Below, in pieces: positions 50,786-59,800 of a DNA stretch of 64,000 nucleotides. Below the pieces are notes generated by a model. The model saw only the letters and a list, made by a program, of their open reading frames with translations, ran no database searches and was not told where the DNA came from. Both the position numbers and the translations under genes were made by a program. This stretch comes from an uncultured Robinsoniella sp. (GTDB lineage Bacteria; Bacillota; Clostridia; Lachnospirales; Lachnospiraceae), in contig UQGG01000012.1 in assembly GCA_900540475.1 (NCBI GenBank), positions 62,001 to 126,000 of the forward strand. Reading direction: 5' to 3'. Positions within the stretch are counted from its first letter, which is position 1. Each line of letters starts with the position of its first letter.

Positions 50786-51421
50786 CTATTGTTTCATTTT
50801 CTTTTCTTTTTTTGGTTCACGGTTACTGGATTCAATCAGCGCTTTATTAATATCATCCTCATAAGTACGCATCTGTACTTCCATCGGAGTGGGATCTGCC
50901 GTAAGTTTCTTTCCTGCAAAATGATTGAAGAATATAATAATTCCCAGTCCAAGTCCGATAGAATATGAGATTTCCAGTATAGTAAACCCATCCGATACAG
51001 TTCCGGTAAACTGTTCGTAAAGCTGTGCAAATAATTTCGTAATACTCACATCATTATTAAATGTCATAATGGAAAATCCCGCACCAAAGAAAGACAGAAA
51101 GCACACAAATATAGTCTTAAGCCAGCTGAATGCCTGACTGGGCTGTTTTGGTTTTTCATAGGTAATGATAAAATCAGCCTCACCAATGTTGTTCACCTCA
51201 AGGCTTGGATAAACCCCATGGATCTGGGTTATAATTTCCATTACAGACATGACATGGCGCCCTGGCTTGTGTCCGGTAGGATTATCCAGCTTCAAGGTCT
51301 TTATCTTATTTTCAATCGCCTTGTTACTGCATTCCACCTGAGCGATATCTTTTAAAAATACACAATCGTCATGCACCTGGACATTTTGATCGATTTTTAA
51401 ATACAGCGTATCATTTGTCAT
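50786..51421 (-). CDS. spoVAA: Stage V sporulation protein AA
   Basis: 211 aa. N-terminal outer domain: VQVHDDCVFLKDIAQVEC, then LDNPTGHKPGRHVMSVMEII. Two helices follow (about 124-145 and 170-190). It fits SpoVAA, which is the first named subunit of the operon. It overlaps the small gene at 51418-51576 by ATGA, so the two are translationally coupled. Confidence 0.92.
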   Translation of the reverse strand: MTNDTLYLKIDQNVQVHDDCVFLKDIAQVECSNKAIENKIKTLKLDNPTGHKPGRHVMSVMEIITQIHGVYPSLEVNNIGEADFIITYEKPKQPSQAFSWLKTIFVCFLSFFGAGFSIMTFNNDVSITKLFAQLYEQFTGTVSDGFTILEISYSIGLGLGIIIFFNHFAGKKLTADPTPMEVQMRTYEDDINKALIESSNREPKKEKKMKQ

Positions 51422-51576
51422 ATCATTTCCTCATTCTCTTTCATCTGAAATGTATTGACAAGGGTTCCTTTCATCTGGCCATCATGATTATTCAAATAGG
51501 TCATATAATAAAAGATTCCTACAATTGCTGCCACGATCATGAAAAGCGCAAATCCCTTCGCAATCTTTTTATACAT
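51418..51576 (-). CDS. 52-aa membrane protein at the head of the spoVA genes
   Basis: Frame of 53 codons with an aaggaag site before ATG 51576. The product is MYKKIAKGFALFMIVAAIVG, then IFYYMTYLNNHDGQMKGTLV and a short acidic tail ending EEMI: one transmembrane helix at about 9-26, then about 25 residues outside. The stop codon overlaps the spoVAA start. It lies 67 nt downstream of sigF. Its coupling to spoVAA and preceding SigF/SigG-like promoter suggest forespore expression. Family not recognised; a small regulatory or assembly subunit of the SpoVA channel is a reasonable guess. Confidence 0.75.
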   Translation of the reverse strand: MYKKIAKGFALFMIVAAIVGIFYYMTYLNNHDGQMKGTLVNTFQMKENEEMI

Positions 51577-51608
51577 TTTTATCACTTCCTTTTTCCATCA
51601 TTTTTGTT

Positions 51609-51637
51609 TATTATTTGAATTTTGGCAAAAAATATAC
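51609..51637 (-). promoter_or_regulatory. Possible forespore (SigF/SigG-type) promoter of the spoVA operon
   Basis: Minus strand: -35-like GTATA (51633-51637), 14-bp spacer, -10-like TCAAATAATA (51609-51618), which fits the RANAMTR part of the forespore consensus but lacks the leading GG. Located between sigF and the 52-aa gene. Confidence 0.35.
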
Positions 51638-51643
51638 GGGGAA

Positions 51644-52360
51644 TTATGATATCTTTCCCCGCATCTTTTTCAATATTTTCTTTTCAAGCCTGGAAACCTG
51701 CACCTGTGTCATTCCCATGGCCGCCGCAACCTGTACCTGAGTCTTGTCTCCAAAGTAGCGGAGATAGATCAGGGAACGCTCTTGGGCATCTAAGGAATCC
51801 AGCAGTTCTTCCAGCACAATATGATTAAGCAGCTCCTCGTTTTTATTCTCCTTTTCCTCTAATTTGTCCATCAGCAATATGGCGCTGCCATCACCCTGAT
51901 AAATCGTTTTATGCAATGATTCTACTTCGGCGGATGATTCCATCGCCAGTACAATATCTTCTTTTGCGGCGCCGATCTCGGCTGAGATTTCTTCTAATGT
52001 TGGTTCTCTGCCCATCTTTTTTTCCAGCGCTTCCCTGGTTGCATATGCCTTATATGCTGTTTCTTTTAAGGAACGGCTCACCTTAATCATACCGTCATCC
52101 CGTAAAAATCTTTTGATTTCTCCTGTAATCATGGGTACCGCATAAGTGGAAAACTTTACATCAAACGACATGTCAAATTTATCAATTGCCTTTATCAGCC
52201 CGATGCTTCCAATCTGGATCAAATCCTCCATCTCATAGCCGCGGCCTTGAAACCGCCTGACAATGGTATAAACCAGCCCCATATTTTCCTCTACCAGTCT
52301 TTCTCGTGCATCTTTATCCCCTTGGTGTGCCTGTTCAATTAACGCAAGGGTATGCTCCAT
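51644..52360 (-). CDS. sigF: Sporulation sigma factor SigF
   Basis: 238 aa. Sigma-70 group 3: region 2 ENMGLVYTIVRRFQGRGYEM, EDLIQIGSIGLIKAIDKFDM, FSTYAVPMITGEIKRFLRDD; region 4 LDAQERSLIYLRYFGDKTQV and AAAMGMTQVQVSRLEKKILK. First forespore-specific sigma, held by SpoIIAB and released by unphosphorylated SpoIIAA. Third gene of the spoIIA operon, 20 nt after spoIIAB. Confidence 0.97.
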   Translation of the reverse strand: MEHTLALIEQAHQGDKDARERLVEENMGLVYTIVRRFQGRGYEMEDLIQIGSIGLIKAIDKFDMSFDVKFSTYAVPMITGEIKRFLRDDGMIKVSRSLKETAYKAYATREALEKKMGREPTLEEISAEIGAAKEDIVLAMESSAEVESLHKTIYQGDGSAILLMDKLEEKENKNEELLNHIVLEELLDSLDAQERSLIYLRYFGDKTQVQVAAAMGMTQVQVSRLEKKILKKMRGKIS

Positions 52361-52380
52361 TTGACCATCCTTTCCCGATA

Positions 52381-52827
52381 TCAGATTTCATATTCACTTC
52401 TGGGTCTGCCTATTTTCTTTTTCATGATTACCCTGGTTCCTTCGCCCACTGTTGATTCCACTTTCACCTCATCCATAAAGGCTTCCATAAAAGCAAATCC
52501 CATACCGGAACGCTCAGAATCCGGCTTGGTGGTAAACAGTGGCTCCATTGCTTTTTTTACATCTTCAATTCCTCTTCCATGATCTATTACATGGATAATA
52601 AAATCGTTTCCGTCAATAAAACATTCGATCAGGATCTTACAGATCTTCCCTTCATATCCATGAAGGATTGAGTTTGTAACCGCTTCGGAGATCGCCGTCT
52701 TGACATCTGCCACTTCCTCCAGTGTGGGATTCAGCTGTGTTACAAAAGCTGCTACCGCCACCCTTGCAAATCCCTCGTTACAGGATCTGCTGTCAAATTC
52801 CAGTTTCATTTCGTTCGCATAGCTCAT
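52381..52827 (-). CDS. spoIIAB: Anti-sigma F factor / serine kinase SpoIIAB
   Basis: 148 aa. GHKL kinase: N box TAISEAVTNSILHGYEG, G1 VIDHGRGIEDV, G2 SERSGMGFAFMEAFMDEVKV. It binds SigF and phosphorylates the conserved Ser of SpoIIAA. ATG 52827 follows a ggggggag site, 15 nt after spoIIAA. Confidence 0.96.
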   Translation of the reverse strand: MSYANEMKLEFDSRSCNEGFARVAVAAFVTQLNPTLEEVADVKTAISEAVTNSILHGYEGKICKILIECFIDGNDFIIHVIDHGRGIEDVKKAMEPLFTTKPDSERSGMGFAFMEAFMDEVKVESTVGEGTRVIMKKKIGRPRSEYEI

Positions 52828-52841
52828 ATTGGCTCCCCCCT

Positions 52842-53279
52842 TTAATTAAGCGTTGATTGCTGTGGCAATCCTTCATATATTTCAATCATTTTATAGATAC
52901 CTGACAAAGTTAAAATTCTTCTCACCCGCTCATTCACCCGGACAGCAATTACGGTTCCGCCCATAAAACGCATATCCTTGTAACGTCCCATGATCATACC
53001 GATTCCGGAACTGTCCATAAAATTTGTTTTTCCAAAATCAAATACGATACTTCTTATATTTTTCCCCTGTACGATTTTATCCGCTCCTGTCTTAATCTTT
53101 TCTGCGCTGTGGTGGTCTAACTCCATCGGTACCACGATTGTAAGATTCGTCCCCTTTACTTTAAAGCAATCATCCATTTGCCTAAATCCCCCTTTGCTCC
53201 CCATTAATTCCGCTTCTAATTCCGCCTCTAAAGCCAATTCTAATTCCTGTGTGTATAAATTTGATTCTTCCGGGTTCAT
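52842..53279 (-). CDS. spoIIAA: Anti-anti-sigma F factor SpoIIAA with N-terminal extension
   Basis: 145 aa from ATG 53279 (ggag 8 nt upstream). STAS core from residue about 40: VKGTNLTIVVPMELDHHSAE, FGKTNFMDSSGIGMIMGRYK with the phosphorylated Ser, ILTLSGIYKMIEI. The first 34 residues are an extra acidic stretch, YTQELELALEAELEAELMGS, not found in typical SpoIIAA of about 110-117 aa. A second start, ATG 53177, has an aaaggggg site 10 nt upstream and gives a 111-aa standard form. Both forms may be made. Confidence 0.92.
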   Translation of the reverse strand: MNPEESNLYTQELELALEAELEAELMGSKGGFRQMDDCFKVKGTNLTIVVPMELDHHSAEKIKTGADKIVQGKNIRSIVFDFGKTNFMDSSGIGMIMGRYKDMRFMGGTVIAVRVNERVRRILTLSGIYKMIEIYEGLPQQSTLN

Positions 53280-53368
53280 ATCTATTTCTCCATTCTTATT
53301 AAGAGCACCATCGATCTTCCTGCGATGCTCCGGTACATTCTTTGCTGATCTGATTCTAAAACAGAAAA

Positions 53369-53397
53369 GGGACGTATACATATTCTGTACACGTCCC
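53369..53397 (-). terminator. Terminator between the TPR gene and the spoIIA operon
   Basis: GGGACGT-TACA / TGTA-ACGTCCC hairpin followed on the minus strand by TTTTCTGTTTT. It ends the folC-TPR transcript, so spoIIAA must have its own promoter in 53280-53365; no clear SigH match was found there. Confidence 0.8.
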
Positions 53398-53436
53398 CAA
53401 TCTGGAGGTTTCTCATTTTGTATCGTAAAGACAGGT

Positions 53437-55161
53437 CTACTGGACAACGCCGCCGTTTCCGCCTTCCTGTCCGCCTGTTACCCCATTGCCGTCGCCTGCG
53501 GGCGTCGTTCCATCTCCACCTGCAGTTCCGTTGCCACCGTTTGTAGTGCCGCCTGTGGTATTGGCATCTCCGCCTGTAGTGTTGGCGTCTCCGCCTGTAG
53601 TGTTGGCATCTCCGCCGGTAGTATTCGCATCTCCACCGGTAGTGTTGGCATTGCCGCCGGTGGTGTTGCCATTTGTACCGCCTGCCGCATTTCCGGTAGT
53701 ATCTCCGGTATTAGCACCTGCGGCGTTACCAGTGGTTCCGCCGGTATTGCCTTCTGTACTATTGTTTCCTTTATTGGAAATAAATCCATTAATATTATTT
53801 GCTGCTGCTTCTGCAGGGAATTTTTCTAATAACTGTTTGAATATTTTATCCGCATTGGTAGTATCCTGAGTGTTATAATAGGCAAACGCCAGATAATACA
53901 TCGCATTCCATGATTCAGGATCCGTCTGGCTTGCCAGCGTCAACTGCTCAATAGCCGTCTTATAATCACCGGCTGCATAGGCTGTAGATCCCTTGCTATA
54001 CTGTTCCGCATATAAAGCGTCTTTAACTCCTGCCATAATCTGCTCATATAATTCCTTTGCTGAACCATCCAAACTCTTTGCATCTACGGTGCTGAGCGCT
54101 GTAGCCGCCCCAGTCTGGTCGCCTTTAATCAGCAGATTAGCTGATTTCAACAAATCCTCATATCCGGTAGCTTTCGCCTTTGCTTCGTCCATGGTCTTAT
54201 TTGCCGCATCAACCTTTGCCTGGTAGCCATCGATTTCTTCCTGAAGCTTCACATTACTAGCATTTTCAGATGCCAGCTTTGTATTCGCCTCCGTAACCTG
54301 CTTTGTGGCTGTTTGATTAACGCTCTGCTTAATCGCCGGTACCGCTAAGAACCAGACAATTGCACCGCCCAGCAGAAGTCCCAGGAAAATGTTGATAAAT
54401 GTTGCTATCGTGGAACTGTCACGAAATGGTGTGGGCTGTATGATGGTATCATTACCACTCAAATATGTCATGGGTCCTGTAAATTTCTTCTCCATGGCAT
54501 CTTTGGCATAGCGCTTCCGCCTTTTGACATCCAGGCTTGTCCCAATACCAGTTGCATCCTCGATCTCATGGAGATACCTCAGTGTGGTGGTATTGGTTGC
54601 GTCAATCCGGATGGCTTTCCGTAAAAGCTTCCTGGCACGTTCATACTCTTGCTGCTTTAGATAAAGCAGTGCCAGAAGATGATAGCCTTTAATCAGCTTT
54701 GGATTTTGTGTCAAAACTTTTTTCAGCTGGATCACAGCCATATCTTCATTATCCTGCCTGCAATACTGCAATGCCTGATTGTATTTGCGGATGGTATGGT
54801 TGATTGTGTCCAGTTTATTCTTATTTGCCTGCAGCTTGGTTATGTAGCCATCTGCCGCATTTTCCGGTACCTGCAGATTTTTACTGATTACCCATTCGCT
54901 CAGTGCCGAAACAACCTCGCCCATTTCATAGTAAACCAGTCCCAGAAGATTTCTGGCATCAATATTTTCTTTATTAAATTTCAAACTCCTTTTCAGGCAG
55001 GCAATCGCTCCAGATAAATCACGAACTGTAGCCTTTTCCAATCCTTCATTATATAGGAGATTAGAAATCCTGATCGTTCTTTTCTGTAAGCTGATATCAG
55101 CCCCACATCCGGTACAATAATCTATGGCAGATAAGGGGGTGCCGCAATAAATACATCTCAT
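53437..55161 (-). CDS. Zinc-ribbon/TPR membrane protein with Thr-Gly-Asn repeat tail
   Basis: 574 aa. Zinc ribbon Cys3-x2-Cys6 and Cys16-x2-Cys19 (MRCIYCGTPLSAIDYCTGCG), then TPR-like repeats at about 40-200 (NIDARNLLGLVYYEMGEVV, LIKGYHLLALLYLKQQEYER). One membrane helix at about 253-275 is followed by a coiled coil about 285-335 and two more TPRs (GSTAYAAGDYKTAIEQL). The last 100 residues are Gly/Thr/Asn-rich with tandem NTTGGDA units. The N-terminus is inside and the repeats outside. Function unknown; it lies between folC and spoIIA. The tail may span the wall. Confidence 0.82.
   Translation of the reverse strand: MRCIYCGTPLSAIDYCTGCGADISLQKRTIRISNLLYNEGLEKATVRDLSGAIACLKRSLKFNKENIDARNLLGLVYYEMGEVVSALSEWVISKNLQVPENAADGYITKLQANKNKLDTINHTIRKYNQALQYCRQDNEDMAVIQLKKVLTQNPKLIKGYHLLALLYLKQQEYERARKLLRKAIRIDATNTTTLRYLHEIEDATGIGTSLDVKRRKRYAKDAMEKKFTGPMTYLSGNDTIIQPTPFRDSSTIATFINIFLGLLLGGAIVWFLAVPAIKQSVNQTATKQVTEANTKLASENASNVKLQEEIDGYQAKVDAANKTMDEAKAKATGYEDLLKSANLLIKGDQTGAATALSTVDAKSLDGSAKELYEQIMAGVKDALYAEQYSKGSTAYAAGDYKTAIEQLTLASQTDPESWNAMYYLAFAYYNTQDTTNADKIFKQLLEKFPAEAAANNINGFISNKGNNSTEGNTGGTTGNAAGANTGDTTGNAAGGTNGNTTGGNANTTGGDANTTGGDANTTGGDANTTGGDANTTGGTTNGGNGTAGGDGTTPAGDGNGVTGGQEGGNGGVVQ
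53555..53675 (-). repeat. 21-bp tandem repeats encoding NTTGGDA units
   Basis: About five to six units of 21 bp (plus strand GTAGTGTTGGCATCTCCGCC-type) within the C-terminal coding region of the TPR protein. Units differ mainly at third positions, so copy number may vary by slippage but the array is old. Confidence 0.85.
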
Positions 55162-55171
55162 ATGATTCCCC

Positions 55172-55318
55172 TTATTTTCTCTTTTTCTTTTCTTCCTGAA
55201 GCAATTCTTTCAGGATATCGGTAATATCGGTAAAATCTCTGTTGTAAATGGCATCTTCTGCTTCATTTACATCCAGGCTCGGATGAAATTTCTTCAATTC
55301 TTCTTCGTAATCAATCAT
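55172..55318 (-). CDS. 48-aa acidic/basic small protein between folC and the TPR gene
   Basis: Frame of 49 codons. ATG 55318 overlaps the folC stop (ATGA), with gaggag as ribosome-binding site inside folC. Product: MIDYEEELKKFHPSLDVNEA, then EDAIYNRDFTDITDILKELL and QEEKKKRK. It looks mostly helical, with no membrane segment or Cys. It ends 10 nt before the TPR gene, so the three form one transcript. Not recognised; the coupling and good site support a real gene. Confidence 0.75.
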   Translation of the reverse strand: MIDYEEELKKFHPSLDVNEAEDAIYNRDFTDITDILKELLQEEKKKRK

Positions 55319-56610
55319 TCGTAATTCTCCTCAATTATTCCTTTAATCTCGCCGACCAGATACAAAGAACCAACGCAGAATAACAACCCGTCCTGCCTCT
55401 TTTCCAGTGCCTGTGCGAATGCTTCCCTGATATCCGGAACTTCTGTGACTGCAGCCTTTGTATATCTCTCAAAGATATCCTTAAGCCTTCCTGCAGGCAC
55501 AATCCTGTCTCCCTGTATTTCAGTCACAATTACTTCATCCAATTTTGCTGAATTACAGATAGACTCTATCATGGATTCGTAGTTCTTCTCCACAACTGCC
55601 GAGAACAGCAATACGACTCTTCGTCTGCTGTCTACTCTTCCCAGGGTCTTCACGAACTCTTCCACTCCTGCGGCATTATGGGCGCCATCCAGAATTACTC
55701 CCGGCATAACCGTCTCCATTCTGCCAGCCCAGGTTGTAAAAGCAATTCCATCAACGATGGCAGCAAGACTAATTTCCTGCTTTTCGTCAATCACTTTCAT
55801 AGCCAGCATCGCCAGTGAACTGTTCACTACCTGATATGGTGCAATATAAGGAACGGTAACTCTGACATTTTCATAATAACTACAATTCAGGGAAAAATCA
55901 ATGCTTTTATCCGTATTTACTAAAATTTTATACATTTTTTCATAGAAAGGAAATGTCTGTGCATGAAGTTCTTTTGCTCTTTTTTCAATAACTTCTGCTG
56001 CCTCCGTATTCCTTGCATCATAGATAACCGGAACACCTTCTTTGATGATTCCTGCTTTTTCAAAGGCAATCTTTGCAATGGTATCGCCCAGTATTTCCGT
56101 ATGGTCCAGACTAATGGAAGTTATAATAACAGCCAATGGTTTTTCTACAATATTTGTAGCATCCAGGCGGCCGCCAAGTCCCGTTTCCAATACAACATAC
56201 TCCACGTCAGCCTCCTTGAAAGCCACCATGGCAACGGCAAATAATATTTCAAAATAAGTGGGATGGAAGAAACCGTCCTTCTGCATTTCCTCAATAACTG
56301 TCCACACCTGCCGGTATGCCCTTAAAAAGGCGTCATCCGATATGGGGACATTATTAATCTGAAACCGCTCATTTATTTTAACCAGATGAGGTGAGGTAAA
56401 CAGACCTACCCGTTTATCAGCCTTGTCCAATATAGAGGAAAGGAAAGCACAAACAGATCCTTTTCCATTCGTACCAGCCACATGTATGATCTTCATACCA
56501 CGTTCCGGTCTGTCAAGACGCTCCATTAATTCAATCGTGTTTTCCAGCTTGTTTTTCTTCGTAAATTTGGGAACACTCAATACGTATTCCACTGCTTCTG
56601 TATAGTTCAT
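55315..56610 (-). CDS. folC: Bifunctional folylpolyglutamate synthase / dihydrofolate synthase
   Basis: 431 aa from ATG 56610 (MNYTEAVEYVLSVPKFTKK). Mur-ligase family: VAGTNGKGSVCAFLSSILDKA (P-loop), GLFTSPHLVKINERFQIN, ETGLGGRLDATN, SLDHTEILGDTIAKIAFEKAGIIK, and a C-terminal DGAHNAAGVEEFV. It adds glutamate to folates and, in bifunctional members, to dihydropteroate. A ggag site about 10 nt upstream supports 56610 over the GTG-like extension to 56688. Confidence 0.94.
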   Translation of the reverse strand: MNYTEAVEYVLSVPKFTKKNKLENTIELMERLDRPERGMKIIHVAGTNGKGSVCAFLSSILDKADKRVGLFTSPHLVKINERFQINNVPISDDAFLRAYRQVWTVIEEMQKDGFFHPTYFEILFAVAMVAFKEADVEYVVLETGLGGRLDATNIVEKPLAVIITSISLDHTEILGDTIAKIAFEKAGIIKEGVPVIYDARNTEAAEVIEKRAKELHAQTFPFYEKMYKILVNTDKSIDFSLNCSYYENVRVTVPYIAPYQVVNSSLAMLAMKVIDEKQEISLAAIVDGIAFTTWAGRMETVMPGVILDGAHNAAGVEEFVKTLGRVDSRRRVVLLFSAVVEKNYESMIESICNSAKLDEVIVTEIQGDRIVPAGRLKDIFERYTKAAVTEVPDIREAFAQALEKRQDGLLFCVGSLYLVGEIKGIIEENYE

Positions 56611-56810
56611 TTCATGGTCACTCCGCTTTCGTTGTTCTTTTCCTATTATAATATAGTCTATATAATATGCAAGTAATTTTTTTCGCAATATCCGTCATCA
56701 ATCGTTATAGAGTGCACTTTTATAGAAAGAAGGCACCGCCCAGCTCTTGTGAAAGCTGATGCAGCACCCCCTTATAATCAATATAAAACCAGTTACGATA
56801 CCGGCTCTTC

Positions 56811-59800
56811 CTATTTTAACGGCATTTTAAATTTAACCGTTTTTGACCAGTCACCATTATAGGTAGACTTGCCAATTTTCTTCAATGCCCTTACACGGAA
56901 ATAATATATTTTCCCTTTCTTAAGATCTTTTACCGTAAGCTTTGTGGTATTTTTCTTTACAATACCTTTTTTCACAAACCCGGTATTTTTCTTGGTGGAC
57001 ATTCTCACTTCGTACCCGGTCACATCCCTGCCCCTCTTCCAGGAAACGGTTACAGAATGACTGTCGTTCTTTTTAACCTTTGGTGCTGACAAGGTCTTTG
57101 GAACCACCGTTACATTTAAAACAGCTTTCTTTTTGCTTCCATCCACAGCCTGTACCGTAATTTTCACTTTTCCCACTTTTTTAGCGGAAACTCTGCCACT
57201 TGAACTGACCGTTGCGATTTTACGGTTTGATGTACTCCACTTCAGTTTTTTATTATTGGCATTTGATGGTGAAACCGTAGTTTTTACTTTTAGTGATTTG
57301 CCAACCGACAGACTTGCTTTCGATGGTTTTACGGTAATCTTATTGACTTTTATCACAGGTACTGGTTTTTTTACAAGTTGATCAAATGCTTTTTGCAATG
57401 CCATCTGCATATCATTCACTTTCCGCTGGTCATGGATGGACAGATTCATGTCTGCGCACATTTTTTTGCTATTGTTTAGCGCTGTTTTCAAGATGGATAC
57501 GGATGCTTCTGTGTAAGAAGATAAATCCGTCCCCTCTATTTTTTGAATCAGGGTAACAAGCTGGGCGGTATCTGCTTTTTTTAACAGTCCCCCTACCGCA
57601 GTGTCTAAATTATATTTCGCATCATCCACTGTTTTTTGATCATTTACTGATATATTGGCATCTTCTATCACTTTCTTAGCACGATCCAATGCCACTGCTG
57701 CCTGATCAGCGGTCAGCTTTGTATAAATATTGTAATTAATCTTCTGCGCTGTTTTCACGGATAAGGACAGCGCAGTCTTGTCTGCTTTTAAGAGCAGGGA
57801 ATCGACAGCTCTGTTTAAATTATCTATTGCCCGCATAATTTTATTCTGTTCATTTACGGTTAATCCATTGTCGGCAAGCAGTTGTTCCGCATCTGACAAT
57901 GCCTGGTTTAATAATGCAGTTGTTTTGGGAATGTATTTATCGGTATCTATGTTCTTCGCATCTTCTGCTGCTTTCCGTAAATCTTCTTTAAATGCAGGAA
58001 CGGAACCTCTCATTCCCTCGTACATATAGGAAGCCAGCAGGGTATATCCCGCATTGTGGGGATGAATCAGATCGTTGGACAGATATACGGAAATATCCTC
58101 TAATGCTTCTGTTTTTGCATTATTATCGATTAAACTGCAATTGAACTCTTCTGCCACCTGTTTCTGCAGTGGTACGATATCTTCCTGAATCCTCCAGTCC
58201 CAGATTTTTTCGTTTTCCGGATCTGTACTGGAACTCATGTCTTTTGCCACTGCCGGAGAAGTCGCGATATAAACAGCCGGTTTGGAGCCCAGTGACTGAT
58301 AACTTTCTACCAAAGATCTTGCGGAGCTTAAATAGGTATCTGCGCCCTGCCAGTTATTGTGCTTGGAATCATTTGTTCCCAGCATGATAATTACGATATC
58401 CGGGTTGAATTTTAAACTGTTCTGATATTCATTTGTCGCAATATACCTGGCGCCTACCACGTTATTCATGGTACGTCCGTTTACACCAAAATTCTGCACA
58501 TCGTAATGATTTCCTAATAATCCTTGCAGCTGTGCGGGATAGCTGTAGACATTGATGGGATTTGCATTATGTCCATAAGTAATACTGTCTCCTACACAGG
58601 CTACTTTTATTTTTTTCTTAAATTGCAGCTGGGAGACTGCTTCTTTATACTTTTGCTCCATCATGGTCAGCTGGCTTTGTTTTACATTTTTATCATCCAG
58701 CATTATGCCGGCTTCTTTTCTCGTATTCGAAAATTCTTTCCATGTTTCAGCCGTACACTCTGATTCCTGAATCTCCTGATTTCGGTAATAAAGGTTGTAA
58801 AGACCTGATTTATCCACTGTCTGATATTCGTTAGGCACATCCAGATCTTCTAATACCATCTGGGACATCAGATTATAACCGCTGTCGTTAAAATGGATGT
58901 AATCACCATAAAAAAAGGATTTTGACAATTCATAGGTCTTCTGGTTCATGTCAATCAGGGTGCAGCCCTCTTCCGCTGCTATTTCTCTCTGGGCGGGAGC
59001 TATTTCTTCATATATAATTGTCTGCCGTCCCATATCGTATGTATAAGGAGCTGTTGCCAGATAAATAGCAGGGTTTGATTTTAGATCCCGGTAACTGTTA
59101 ATGAGCTTGCGAGCATCTGCTTTAAAATGATCAACTCCATACCCATTTCCCCAGTTTGGTGCCATTGCATCATTCGTTCCCAACATAATGATTACCATAT
59201 CCGGTTCAAAATTTAAGCTTTTTCTGTAAACGCTCTGGTTTACATATGGAAATCCGCCGTCATATCTCAGACAGGCACTTGGCATTGCAAAATTCCGCAC
59301 ATCATATTTATCTCCCAGCCGTTCCTGCAGTCTGGCTGAATAGGAATTTTTCTGCGGTGCCGTTGAACAGGCTCCGTAGGTAATGCTGTCTCCTATACAT
59401 GCAATTTTTATTTTAATATAACTAAATTTAGCGGATATCTCCAGATCACTGTTGACGGTTGTCGTATATTCTATTACTGACCCGGATGAATAATTTTTCT
59501 TAATCTTCCCAATTTTCAGATAGTCTGCCTGATAATTTTCTTCCGGTTTCAGCCTGATGATAATCCTGCTTCCATTTTCAACCTGGGAATCAGCAGGCTT
59601 CATAGATGCCGCGTCCAGGACTTGAATCGTACCATGTTCCGGTTGTGCAATATACAGACTTCGTTTGATATTATCACCAATTACGCTTTGATAGAATTCT
59701 TCTAAATCTAGTTTTAACTGTTGTGCCAGACCGGTTACCTCATCCTGGGTTTCTGCATTTTTTATTTCATTTTCTGCGTGATTTACGGATGTTCTTAATT

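Noticed and set aside
53555..53675. Regular repeats considered as a CRISPR array.
   Set aside because: The units are directly adjacent, 21 bp, coding, and have no spacers.
53486..53869. A plus-strand frame of repeated Val-Val-Leu-Ala-Ser-Pro-Pro units.
   Set aside because: It is the reverse reading of the 21-bp repeats in the TPR gene.
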